Origin: DASZZZ01 sp036260375
GTDB taxonomy: Bacteria; Actinomycetota; CADDZG01; WHSQ01
Length of the DNA: 43,891 bases
Reading direction: 5' to 3'
Assembly (NCBI GenBank): GCA_036260375.1
Contig: DASZZZ010000081.1
Span: 1 to 43,891, forward strand
In this document: one piece after another, positions 24,197 through 32,331 of the stretch
How the letters are laid out: the number at the start of each line of letters is the position of its first letter
Position numbering within the stretch: position 1 is the stretch's first letter
Translations under genes and position numbers: made by a program
Notes under the pieces: model-generated
Told to the model about the DNA's origin: nothing
Seen by the model: only the letters and a program-made list of their open reading frames with translations
Databases searched by the model: none

Positions 24197-25024
24197 GTGG
24201 ACCCGACCCTCGCCCGCAGGAGCGCGGCGCTCGAGCTCTCGCTGCGCGCCCTCGACGCCGCCGTGGTCGCGTTCTCGGGCGGCGTCGACTCGGCCCTGCT
24301 GACGGCGGTCGCGCACGACGTCCTCGGCGACCGCTGCGTCGCGGTGACGGCGCGCTCGCCGTCGGTCGCGACACGCGAGCTCGACGACGCCCGGGCGCTC
24401 GCGGCCCGGTTCGGGTGGAACCACGTCGTCGTCGACACCCACGAGACCGAGCACGAGCGCTACGCCCGCAACGACTCGGACCGCTGCTACTGGTGCAAGA
24501 CCGAGCTGCTCGACGTCCTCGGGCCGATCGCGGCCGCGCGCCGCGCGCGCGTGCTCGTGGGCACCAACGCCGACGACCTCGGCGACTACCGCCCCGGCAT
24601 CCGGGCCGCGTCGGAGCACGGCGCGCTCACCCCGCTCGCCGACGCGGGCCTGACCAAGGCCGACGTCCGCGCGCTGTGCGCCGCGCGCGGGCTCCCGATC
24701 GCCGCCAAGCCGGCGTCGCCGTGCCTCGCGTCGCGCGTCGCCTACGGGGTGCGCGTCACGCCGGAGCGGCTGCGCCGCATCGAGGCGGCGGAGGACGAGC
24801 TGCGCGCGCTGGGCTTCGACGTCGTGCGCGTGCGCGACCACGGCGACCTCGCCCGGGTCGAGGTCCCGGCCGCCGACATCGAGCGCGCCGCGGCGCTCCA
24901 GGAGCGGGTGTCGGAGCGGTTGCGGGAGCTCGGGTGGCGCTATGCGACGCTCGATCTCACGGGCTTCCGCTCGGGGTCGATGAACGAGGTCCTCGCGCCG
25001 CCGGCGCTGCGGGCCGCGCCCTAG
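24197..25024 (+). CDS. larE: ATP-dependent sulfur transferase LarE
   Basis: PP-loop ATPase that adenylates and thiolates the nicotinic-acid-derived ligand of the nickel-pincer cofactor of lactate racemase and related enzymes. The PP-loop is VVAFSGGVDSALL near residue 22. The cysteine set is DRCYWCKTELL (C-x2-C) and ASPCLASR, which together suit the three-cysteine [4Fe-4S]-type LarE rather than the sacrificial single-cysteine form. The 275-residue length is normal. GTG 24197 is the start in frame with DPTLARR. No larB, larC or racemase gene is nearby, so the cofactor's user is unknown. Confidence 0.92.
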   Translation: MDPTLARRSAALELSLRALDAAVVAFSGGVDSALLTAVAHDVLGDRCVAVTARSPSVATRELDDARALAARFGWNHVVVDTHETEHERYARNDSDRCYWCKTELLDVLGPIAAARRARVLVGTNADDLGDYRPGIRAASEHGALTPLADAGLTKADVRALCAARGLPIAAKPASPCLASRVAYGVRVTPERLRRIEAAEDELRALGFDVVRVRDHGDLARVEVPAADIERAAALQERVSERLRELGWRYATLDLTGFRSGSMNEVLAPPALRAAP

Positions 25025-25028
25025 CCCC

Positions 25029-25268
25029 TCACAGCTGCACGACGGGGCACGTGAGCGTGCGCGTGATGCCGTCGACGGTCTGGACGCGCGCCACGACGAG
25101 CTTGCCGAGGCTGTCCATGTCGGGGGCCGAGGCCAGGGCGATGACGTCGTACGGTCCCGAGACGTCGTCCGCGGACTCGACGCCGTCGATGCCTCGTATC
25201 TCGCTGGCGACGTGGCTCGCGTTCACGGCGGTCTGGATCAAGACGTATGCCCTTACGGCTGCGGTCAA
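25029..25268 (-). CDS. Stand-alone Lrp/AsnC ligand-binding (RAM) domain protein
   Basis: 79 residues beginning AVRAYVLIQTAVN and including GVESADDVSGPYDVIALASA, typical of the amino-acid-binding RAM domain of Lrp/AsnC regulators but with no helix-turn-helix. Such small proteins bind amino acids and may pair with full-length Lrp proteins. The start is TTG 25268, chosen because GAGGAGG stands just upstream; the frame runs further up but with arginine-rich noise. It ends four bases from the convergent larE gene. Confidence 0.88.
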   Translation of the reverse strand: MTAAVRAYVLIQTAVNASHVASEIRGIDGVESADDVSGPYDVIALASAPDMDSLGKLVVARVQTVDGITRTLTCPVVQL

Positions 25269-25377
25269 ATCTGGCCTCCTCGACGCCGACGGTCGGCTGA
25301 GGCGGCATTGTAGCCGCCGTCGTCGCGCCCGCTCGACCCGCTTACGTTTGCACACGGCGCCGGGTAGTGTCGGCTCC

Positions 25378-26130
25378 GTGACGACCCTCCGTCACGGCCC
25401 CCGCCGCGCCGCGATCGTCGCCCTGGTGGCGAGCGTGGCGATCGCGACGCCGACGGCGGCCGCGGCCCAGACCGGGAGCGAGATCGACGAGGGCAGGGAG
25501 CTGTACGAGGCCGCGTGCCGCTCGTGCCACGGCCCCGAGGGCCGCGGCGGCGACGTCGGCCCGCCGATCGCCGACGCGGGCGAGGCGGGCGCCGACTTCC
25601 AGCTGCGCACCGGCCGCATGCCGCTGCCGAACCCGCAGGCGCAGGCGGAGCGCAAGCCGCCCGCGTTCGAGGACGACGAGATCGACGCGCTCGTCGCGTA
25701 CGTCGGCTCGCTCGGCGGCGGCCCGCCGATCCCGTCGGTCGATCCCGCATCGGGCGACGTGAGCCTCGGCAACGAGCTGTTCGTCGACAACTGCGCGCCG
25801 TGCCACGGCAGCGGCGGCTACGGCGGCGCCGCGGGGCCGGGCGCGCTCGCGCCGAGCCTCATGGTCGCGGAGCCCGTCGAGGTCGCCGAGGCCATGGTGA
25901 GCGGCCCGGGCCAGATGCCGGTGTTCGACTTCGACGACCACGAGCGCGACTCCGTCCTCGCGTTCGTCGAGCGCCTGCAGGAGCGCGAGTCGCCCGGCGG
26001 CGAGGACATCGGGGGCATCGGCCCGGTCGCCGAGGGCTACGTGACGTGGGTCGTCGGGATGGTGCTCGTGCTCGGCGTCGTGCTGTTCGTCGGCCGGCGC
26101 GAGGGCCAGCAGCGCCGGGGACGGCCGTGA
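25378..26130 (+). CDS. qcrC: Diheme cytochrome c subunit of the bc complex (QcrC)
   Basis: 250 residues: a signal peptide or anchor (AAIVALVASVAIATPTAAAA), two c-type heme sites (CRSCHG and CAPCHG) each in its own domain with a later Met ligand, and a C-terminal membrane helix (VTWVVGMVLVLGVVLFVG). This is the fused diheme cytochrome that in actinobacteria replaces separate cytochromes c1 and c and passes electrons straight to the aa3 oxidase. The GTG start lies seven bases after TAGTGT, so the mRNA may be leaderless. It overlaps qcrA by GTGA. Confidence 0.94.
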   Translation: MTTLRHGPRRAAIVALVASVAIATPTAAAAQTGSEIDEGRELYEAACRSCHGPEGRGGDVGPPIADAGEAGADFQLRTGRMPLPNPQAQAERKPPAFEDDEIDALVAYVGSLGGGPPIPSVDPASGDVSLGNELFVDNCAPCHGSGGYGGAAGPGALAPSLMVAEPVEVAEAMVSGPGQMPVFDFDDHERDSVLAFVERLQERESPGGEDIGGIGPVAEGYVTWVVGMVLVLGVVLFVGRREGQQRRGRP

Positions 26131-26948
26131 GCGCGGCGCGCGCGGTGGCGGCGTCGTTCGCGGTCTCGATGGCGGCGTCGGTCGCGCTCGTCGTCGTCTA
26201 CTTCGCGGGCGGGCAGCCGCAGCTCGAGGGCGTCCTGCTGGCGCTGGCGCTCGGGGGCATGGGCCTCGGCATCGTGCTGTGGGGGACCGAGCTCGTCGAC
26301 GCGCCGGAGGAGACCGAGGAGCGCACGCCGGCCCCCGCGACGCCCGCGCGCGACACGCTCGAGCTCGGCGCGCTCACGCGCCGCCGTCTGCTCGTCAGGC
26401 TCCTCGGCGGCGCCGCCGGCGTTCTCGCCGGCGCGCTCGCGATCCCCGCGCTGTCGCTCGGCCCGACGCCGGGCCAGAGCCTGTTCCGGACGAAGTGGCG
26501 AGCCGGCGCGCGCGTCGTCGACGCGTTCGACCGGCCCCTGAAGCCGTCCGACCTCCCGCTCGAGGGCGTCACGACCGCGTTCCCCGAGGGCCTCGCGGGC
26601 GAGCCCGACTCGCAGACGCTCGTGGTGCGCGTCGATCCGGACCTCCTCGAGCTGCCCGAGGGCCGCTCCGAGTGGGCGCCGAACGGATGCGTCGGCTACT
26701 CGAAGATCTGCACGCACGCGGGCTGTCCCGTCGGGCTCTACCGGGCCGAGGCGCACGAGTTGCTGTGCCCGTGCCATCAGTCGACGTTCGACGTGCTGCG
26801 CGGCGCGGAGCCGTTGTTCGGGCCCGCGGCGCGCCCGCTGCCGCAGCTGCCGCTCGGCCTCGACGACGAGGGCTACCTCGTCGCGCGCGGCGACTTCTCG
26901 GAGCCGGTGGGACCGAGCTTCTGGAACATGACCGGAGGTGACGAGTGA
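26127..26948 (+). CDS. qcrA: Rieske iron-sulfur subunit of the bc complex (QcrA)
   Basis: 273 residues with three membrane helices (about 5-25, 32-52 and 88-110), the actinobacterial form, followed by a Rieske domain with both cluster motifs, CTHAGCP and CPCHQS, giving the Cys-His/Cys-His ligands of the [2Fe-2S] centre. An arginine-rich stretch (TRRRLLVRLL) before the third helix resembles a Tat signal, as known for actinobacterial Rieske proteins. It oxidises quinol together with cytochrome b. Starts and stops overlap with qcrC and qcrB. Confidence 0.96.
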   Translation: MSAARAVAASFAVSMAASVALVVVYFAGGQPQLEGVLLALALGGMGLGIVLWGTELVDAPEETEERTPAPATPARDTLELGALTRRRLLVRLLGGAAGVLAGALAIPALSLGPTPGQSLFRTKWRAGARVVDAFDRPLKPSDLPLEGVTTAFPEGLAGEPDSQTLVVRVDPDLLELPEGRSEWAPNGCVGYSKICTHAGCPVGLYRAEAHELLCPCHQSTFDVLRGAEPLFGPAARPLPQLPLGLDDEGYLVARGDFSEPVGPSFWNMTGGDE

Positions 26949-28294
26949 TCCGCTGGCTCGACGCGCGCCTCGGCGTCGCGACGTTCGCGCGCAAGGGGTT
27001 GCGCAAGGTGTTCCCCGACCACTGGTCGTTCCTGCTCGGCGAGGTCGCGCTGTTCACGTTCGTCGTGCTGCTGCTGACCGGCGTGTTCCTGACGTTGTTC
27101 TACCGGCCCGACGCCGCGCCGGTCACGTACGAGGGGCCGTACGCGCCGCTCCACGGACAGGAGATGTCGGCCGCGTACGAGTCCGTGCTGCGCCTGAGCT
27201 TCGAGGTGCGCGCGGGTCTCGTCATGCGTCAGATCCACCACTGGGCCGCGCTCTTGTTCGTCGCCTCCACCGTGGCGCACCTCATGCGCGTGTTCTTCAC
27301 CGGCGCGTTCCGACGGCCGCGCGAGGTCAACTGGCTCGTCGGCATCGGGCTGCTGCTGCTCGCGATCGGCGCCGGGTTCACGGGCTACTCGCTGCCCGAC
27401 GACCTCCTGTCGGGCACGGGGCTGCGCATCGCCTACTCGGCCGTCGTGTCGGTGCCGCTGGTGGGCCCCTACCTCGCGTTCCTGATCTTCGGCGGCGAGT
27501 TCCCGACCGAGGGCGTCATCTCGCGCCTGTTCGTGATGCACGTCATGCTGATCCCCGCGCTGATCATCGGATTGCTGACGGTGCACCTCGTCATCCTCGT
27601 GCGCCAGAAGCACACGCAGTTTGCGGGGCCCGGACGCACGGAACGCAACGTCGTCGGCAAGCCGCTGTGGCCGCAGCAGGCGTTCAAGTCGACCGGGCTC
27701 ATGCTCCTGGTCGCGGCGGTCCTCGCGCTCCTGGGCGGGCTCGTCCAGATCAACCCCGTGTGGACGTTCGGACCGTTCGACGCGACCGCGGTGAGCGCGC
27801 CGTCGCAGCCCGACTGGTACGTGGGGTGGCTCGAGGGCGCGCTGCGGCTGTTCCCGCCGATCGAGTTCACGATCTTCGGCATCACGTTCCCGTCGACGCT
27901 GCTGCCGGGCGTCGTCATCCCGGGCGCGCTGTTCACGGCGCTCGCCCTATGGCCGTTCGTCGAGGCGCGCATCACCGGCGACCGCGCCGAGCACCACCTC
28001 CTGGACCGGCCGCGCGACGCGCCGGCCCGCGTCGGGGCCGGCGTCGCGGGGCTCACGTTCTTCGGCGTGCTGACGCTGGCCGGCGGCAACGACGTCCTCG
28101 CGGTGACGTTCGACGTCCCGGTGCAGACCGTGACGTACTTCCTCCAGGGGGCGGCATTGCTCGGCCCGCCGCTCGCGGGCTACGTCGCCTACAAGCTCGC
28201 CGGCGACCTCCGGCGCACGGGCGCCCATCCGCTGCGCCGGACGCGCGGCGTCGTCCTGCGGCGCAACGAGCGCGGCGGCTTCGACGAAGCCTGA
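26945..28294 (+). CDS. qcrB: Cytochrome b subunit of the bc complex (QcrB)
   Basis: 449 residues with eight or so membrane helices. Heme-b ligand helices include RQIHHWAALLFVASTVAHLM and FVMHVMLIPALIIGLLTVHL. GYSLPDDLLSGTGLRIAYS is the usual loop after the second helix pair, and the Qo-site PEWY motif appears as QPDWYVGWLEG. Its GTG overlaps the qcrA stop. It ends the qcrCAB operon. The oxidase subunit III gene (ctaE), often found upstream of qcrC in actinobacteria, is not here. Confidence 0.96.
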   Translation: MIRWLDARLGVATFARKGLRKVFPDHWSFLLGEVALFTFVVLLLTGVFLTLFYRPDAAPVTYEGPYAPLHGQEMSAAYESVLRLSFEVRAGLVMRQIHHWAALLFVASTVAHLMRVFFTGAFRRPREVNWLVGIGLLLLAIGAGFTGYSLPDDLLSGTGLRIAYSAVVSVPLVGPYLAFLIFGGEFPTEGVISRLFVMHVMLIPALIIGLLTVHLVILVRQKHTQFAGPGRTERNVVGKPLWPQQAFKSTGLMLLVAAVLALLGGLVQINPVWTFGPFDATAVSAPSQPDWYVGWLEGALRLFPPIEFTIFGITFPSTLLPGVVIPGALFTALALWPFVEARITGDRAEHHLLDRPRDAPARVGAGVAGLTFFGVLTLAGGNDVLAVTFDVPVQTVTYFLQGAALLGPPLAGYVAYKLAGDLRRTGAHPLRRTRGVVLRRNERGGFDEA

Positions 28295-28308
28295 GCCTTC
28301 GGCCGCGC

Positions 28309-28337
28309 TTGCCACAGATACCCCCCGGGGGTATAGT
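28309..28337 (+). promoter_or_regulatory. Promoter of the copper ATPase gene
   Basis: TTGCCA (28309-28314), a 17-bp spacer, then TATAGT (28332-28337): a well-formed sigma-70-type promoter 28 bases before the ATG of the P-type ATPase. The spacer is almost entirely filled by a CsoR-like palindrome. Confidence 0.75.
28318..28334. promoter_or_regulatory. CsoR-like operator palindrome
   Basis: ATACCCCCCGGGGGTAT, a perfect palindrome around a central C. C-run/G-run palindromes with TA ends are the known binding sites of CsoR-family copper repressors. It covers the spacer and the start of the -10 box, so a bound repressor would block RNA polymerase. No csoR gene lies in the window. Confidence 0.8.
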
Positions 28338-28364
28338 GACGGCACGAGCCGAGGAGAGGACGCC

Positions 28365-30512
28365 ATGACCGCGACCACGCACCACCGCCCGGCACCGGCC
28401 GGCGAGCACGACGATCACAGCCCTGCAACGCGGTCCGGGCCGCGCCGCGCGCCGGACGGAGACCGCCAGGCCGCCGTCGCGCGCGCGCGCGACGCGCACG
28501 GTTCGCACGCCGGCCACGGCCCCGGCTCCGGCGCGCACTCGCACGCCGACCACGCGGCGTCGTTCCGCGACCGGTTCTGGCTCACCACGCTGCTCGCGCT
28601 GCCCGTCGTCTTCTTCAGTGACATGTTCCAGATGCTGCTCGGCTACGAGGCTCCCGCCGTCCCCGGGTCGGCGTGGCTGCCGCCCGTGCTCGGCACCGTG
28701 GTGTTCGTCTACGGCGGGTGGCCGTTCCTCACCGGCGCGGTGTCCGAGGCCCGCGCCCGCCGGCCCGGGATGATGCTGCTGGTCGGCGTCGCCCTGACCG
28801 TCGCGTTCGCGGCGAGCTGGGCGACCGAGCTGGGCGCCGTCGAGCTCGATTTCTGGTGGGAGCTCGCCGCGCTGGTCGCCATCATGCTGCTCGGCCACTG
28901 GCAGGAGATGCGGGCGATCGGACAGGCGAGCGGCGCGCTCGACGCGCTCGCCGAGCTGCTGCCCGACGAGGCCGAGGTCGTGACCCCGTCCGGGACGACG
29001 TCGGTCCCGCTCGCGGACGTCGCGCCGGGCGACGTCGTCCTGGTGCGCTCGGGCGCGCGCGTCCCGGCCGACGGAGAGGTCGTCGACGGGGCCGCGGAGA
29101 TGGACGAGTCGATGATCACGGGCGAGTCGCGTCCCGTGCGCAAGGCTCCCGGCGACCGTGTCGTGGCGGGCACGGTCGCGACCGACTCGGCCATCCGCGT
29201 GCGCGTCGACGCGGTCGGCGAGGGCACCGCGCTCGCCGGCATCCGCCGCCTGGTGGAGGAGGCGCAGACGTCGCGCTCGCGCGCCCAGGCGCTCGCGGAC
29301 CGCGCCGCGGCGCTACTGTTCTACGTCGCCGCCGTGTCCGGCGCCGTGACGTTCGCCGCGTGGTCGCTGCTCGGCGAGCCGCAGAGCGCGGTCGAGCGCA
29401 CCGTCACCGTGCTCGTGATCGCCTGCCCCCACGCCCTCGGGCTCGCGATCCCTCTCGTCGTCGCGATCTCGACCGCGCTGTCGGCCCGCAACGGCATCCT
29501 CGTCAAGGACCGTCTGGCGCTCGAGCGCATGCGCAAGGTCGACGTCGTCCTGTTCGACAAGACCGGCACGCTGACCGAGGGCCGTCACGCGCTCGCCGGC
29601 GTCGCCGCGCTCGACGGCGACGACGACGCGCTGTTGCGACGCGCCGGAGCGGTCGAGGCCGACAGCGAGCACCCGCTGGCGCGCGCGATCGTCGCCGCGG
29701 CCCTGACGAGCGGCGACGTGCCGCGTGCGACCGGCTTCCGATCCATGACCGGCCGCGGCGTCGAGGCGACGGTCGACGGGCGCGCCGTCGCCGTCGGGGG
29801 CCCGGCGCTCCTGCGCGAGCGCGCGCTCGAAGTGCCCGGCGCGCTGCGCGCCGCGGTCGACTCGTGGAGCGCGCGCGGCGCCGCGGTGCTGTACGTCGTC
29901 GGGCCCGGCGGCATCGAGGGCGCGCTGGCGCTAGAGGACGCGATCCGGCGCGAGTCGCGCGCCGCGGTCGACGACCTCCACGCGCACGGCATCGAGGTCG
30001 CCATGATCACCGGCGACGCGCGCCCCGTCGCCGAGGCCGTCGCGCGCGACCTCGGGATCGACGAGGTCTACGCGGAGGTGTTGCCCGGCGACAAGGACGG
30101 TGCGGTGGCCGCGCTCCAGCGGCGCGGCAAGACCGTCGCGATGGTCGGCGACGGAGTCAACGACGCGCCCGCGCTCGCACGCGCCGACGTCGGCATCGCG
30201 ATCGGCGCCGGGACCGACGTCGCGGTGGAGTCGGCCGGCGTGGTGCTCGCGTCGGACGACCCGCGCGCGGTGCTCGACGTCGTGCGCCTGTCGAACGCGA
30301 GCTATCGCAAGATGGTCCAGAACCTCGTGTGGGCGACCGGCTACAACCTCGTCGCGATCCCGCTGGCCGCGGGCGTGCTCGCGTGGGCCGGCGTGACGCT
30401 CGCGCCGGCCGCGGGGGCGGTGCTCATGAGCCTGTCGACGATCGTCGTCGCGCTCAACGCGCAGCTGCTGCGGCGCACGCGCCTGGGCCGGCCGGCCCCC
30501 GCGCGCGCGTAG
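28365..30512 (+). CDS. copB: P1B-type heavy-metal ATPase, CPH class (CopB-like copper exporter)
   Basis: 715 residues. The N-terminus is histidine-rich (HGSHAGHGPGSGAHSHADHA) instead of bearing a CxxC metal domain. Transport motifs: CPH (residues 354-356, VIACPHALGLAIPL) in the sixth helix, the phosphorylation site DKTGTLTEG (Asp 398), TGES in the actuator domain, SEHPLARAI for nucleotide binding, and VGDGVNDAPALARADVG. The CPH motif and histidine-rich leader mark the P1B-3 group, which exports copper or silver. A CsoR-type operator within the promoter supports copper-induced expression. It lies directly after qcrCAB, next to enzymes that depend on copper, but on its own promoter. Confidence 0.93.
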   Translation: MTATTHHRPAPAGEHDDHSPATRSGPRRAPDGDRQAAVARARDAHGSHAGHGPGSGAHSHADHAASFRDRFWLTTLLALPVVFFSDMFQMLLGYEAPAVPGSAWLPPVLGTVVFVYGGWPFLTGAVSEARARRPGMMLLVGVALTVAFAASWATELGAVELDFWWELAALVAIMLLGHWQEMRAIGQASGALDALAELLPDEAEVVTPSGTTSVPLADVAPGDVVLVRSGARVPADGEVVDGAAEMDESMITGESRPVRKAPGDRVVAGTVATDSAIRVRVDAVGEGTALAGIRRLVEEAQTSRSRAQALADRAAALLFYVAAVSGAVTFAAWSLLGEPQSAVERTVTVLVIACPHALGLAIPLVVAISTALSARNGILVKDRLALERMRKVDVVLFDKTGTLTEGRHALAGVAALDGDDDALLRRAGAVEADSEHPLARAIVAAALTSGDVPRATGFRSMTGRGVEATVDGRAVAVGGPALLRERALEVPGALRAAVDSWSARGAAVLYVVGPGGIEGALALEDAIRRESRAAVDDLHAHGIEVAMITGDARPVAEAVARDLGIDEVYAEVLPGDKDGAVAALQRRGKTVAMVGDGVNDAPALARADVGIAIGAGTDVAVESAGVVLASDDPRAVLDVVRLSNASYRKMVQNLVWATGYNLVAIPLAAGVLAWAGVTLAPAAGAVLMSLSTIVVALNAQLLRRTRLGRPAPARA

Positions 30513-30529
30513 ACGCACGCGCGTCTACG
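30508..30529. promoter_or_regulatory. Inverted repeat between copB and the ABC transporter operon
   Basis: CGTAGACG, six bases, CGTCTACG: a perfect 8-bp-arm palindrome spanning the copB stop codon and ending nine bases before the next ATG. It could be a repressor operator over a promoter (TACGGT at 30526-30531 would be its -10) or a weak attenuator hairpin. Confidence 0.5.
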
Positions 30530-30537
30530 GTGACTGC

Positions 30538-31377
30538 ATGACCGCGTTCGAGGCGCGCGACCTCGTCAAGCGCTACGGGCCGACGACGGCGCTCGACGAC
30601 GTCGCGATGACGGTCGGCGAAGGCGAGCTCGTCGGTCTCGTCGGCCCCAACGGCGCCGGGAAGTCGACGCTGGTGAAGATCGCGTGCGGGCTCGTGCAAC
30701 CGACGTCGGGCACCGCGTCGGTGCTCGGCGCGCCCGCGGGCTCCGACGCGGCGCGCGGCGCGCTCGGCTATCTCGCGGAGCTGTTCCGTTTCCCCGCGTG
30801 GCTGCGCGTGCGCGAGGTCGTCGAGCTGCACCAGGAGCTGGCCGGGAGCAGCGGCGGGGCGCGCGAGCGCCACGAGCTCCTCGACCTCGTCGGGCTCGGC
30901 GACGTCGCCGACCGGCGCGTCGGCGCGCTGTCAAAGGGCATGCAGCAGCGGCTCGGGATCGCGCAGGCGCTCGCCGGGTCGCCCCGCCTGCTCCTGCTCG
31001 ACGAGCCGACGAGCGCGCTCGATCCGTCCGGCCGTCGCGTCGTGCGCGACATCCTGCGCGAGGTCCGCCGGCGCGGCATCGCCGTGCTGCTCAACTCGCA
31101 CCTCCTCGGCGAGGTCGAGCTCGTGTGCGACCGCGTCGCGATCATCGTCGGGGGCCGGGTCGTGGCCGAGGGCGCGCCGAGCGAGCTGTCGGAGCCGCGC
31201 GGGGTGCGGCTCGTGACGGCGGCCGGCGAGCGGGTGCATCCCGCGGCGCGCCGCGACGACGTTCCCCGCCTCGTGCGCGACGCGGTCGCCGCCGGCGACG
31301 ACGTCTACGAGGTCGCGGCGCTGCGCTCGACGCTCGAGGACGTCTACCTCGACGCCGTCCGGAGCGGCGACGCGTGA
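30538..31377 (+). CDS. ABC transporter ATP-binding protein
   Basis: 279-residue ATPase of an ABC-2-type exporter. Walker A is GPNGAGKST, the signature motif is atypical (ALSKGMQQRLGIAQAL), Walker B is RLLLLDEPTSALDPSGR, and the switch His lies in LLNSHLL. It resembles the CcmA/NosF group of ATPases. Its stop overlaps the GTG of the permease gene, so the two form one exporter. The cargo is unknown; lying beside copper and respiratory genes, a NosFY-like role in copper-enzyme assembly is one guess. The ATG is six bases after TACGGT, so the message may be leaderless. Confidence 0.92.
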   Translation: MTAFEARDLVKRYGPTTALDDVAMTVGEGELVGLVGPNGAGKSTLVKIACGLVQPTSGTASVLGAPAGSDAARGALGYLAELFRFPAWLRVREVVELHQELAGSSGGARERHELLDLVGLGDVADRRVGALSKGMQQRLGIAQALAGSPRLLLLDEPTSALDPSGRRVVRDILREVRRRGIAVLLNSHLLGEVELVCDRVAIIVGGRVVAEGAPSELSEPRGVRLVTAAGERVHPAARRDDVPRLVRDAVAAGDDVYEVAALRSTLEDVYLDAVRSGDA

Positions 31378-32231
31378 CGGGCGCGTGGGTCGTCGCTCGC
31401 TACACCGTGCGCGAATGCGTTCGCCGGCGTGTGTTCGTCGTCGTCCCGGTCGCGACCGTCGCGTTCGTGTCGTTGTACGCGGTCGGCAACCACTACGCGT
31501 TCCAGTCCGCGTCCGGGACGACGGTCGGGCCGGGCGGCCTCGTCGACGTGCGCGCGCTCGCCGGCGCGACCCTCGTCGGCCTCGCGATGTTCGTCGGGCT
31601 GTTCCTCGGCTCCGCGCTCGGGATCTTCCTGACGTTCGCGTCGGTGCGCGGCGACGCCGAGACCGGCCTGCTGCAGCAGCTCGTCGTGCGTCCGGTCGCG
31701 CGCTCGGGGTTGTTGGTCGGCCGCGTCGCGGGCGCGTCCGCAGTCGCCGGTGCTTTCGTGGCGTTCCTGTACGCGACCGCGGTCGCGGTCACCGCGACGA
31801 TCGGGGGCTGGACTCCCGACCCGCTCGTGCTGCCGGGTCTCCACCTCGTCGGTGCCGTCGTCGTGGTCGTCGCGCTCAGCGTGCTCGGGTCGATCTACCT
31901 CACCGCGCTCCCGAACGGCATCGCGATGTTCATGCTCTACGGAGCCGGGTTGCTCGGCGGGCTCCTCGGGCAGCTCGGGGAGGTGTTGGGCTCCGAGACG
32001 CTCGAGTCGGTCGGGCGCGGGACGTCGTGGGCGCTGCCGTTCGAGGCGCTGTACCAGGCGGGGCTCGACGCGCTGACCTCGGACGCGACCGGCCTCACGC
32101 GCGTCGTCGTGCGCCTCGGCCCCCTGGGCGGCGCGGAGGCGGGCGGGGCGGCGCTGTGGGCGTGGGCCGCCGGTTACGTCGTGGTCGTCGGCGGCATTGC
32201 GCTCGCGGCGTTCGCCCGCCGCGACCTGTAG
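31374..32231 (+). CDS. ABC-2-type transporter permease
   Basis: 285 residues with about six membrane helices, beginning VARYTVRECVRRRVFVVVPV, the usual opening of ABC-2 permeases of the NosY type (cytoplasmic helix running into the first membrane helix). A conserved RGDAETGLLQQLVVRPVARS loop fits coupling to the ATPase. GTG 31374 overlaps the stop of the ATPase gene. Partner and cargo are as described for the ATPase. Confidence 0.88.
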   Translation: MTGAWVVARYTVRECVRRRVFVVVPVATVAFVSLYAVGNHYAFQSASGTTVGPGGLVDVRALAGATLVGLAMFVGLFLGSALGIFLTFASVRGDAETGLLQQLVVRPVARSGLLVGRVAGASAVAGAFVAFLYATAVAVTATIGGWTPDPLVLPGLHLVGAVVVVVALSVLGSIYLTALPNGIAMFMLYGAGLLGGLLGQLGEVLGSETLESVGRGTSWALPFEALYQAGLDALTSDATGLTRVVVRLGPLGGAEAGGAALWAWAAGYVVVVGGIALAAFARRDL

Positions 32232-32331
32232 CACGCCGGCCTGCCGAGCGCGGGCAGAAGGACCATAATGTCCGGATGCGACGACACGGAGCGCCGCGTC
32301 GTGTGACGACCCCGCGCGGCGCGCGCCGCGC

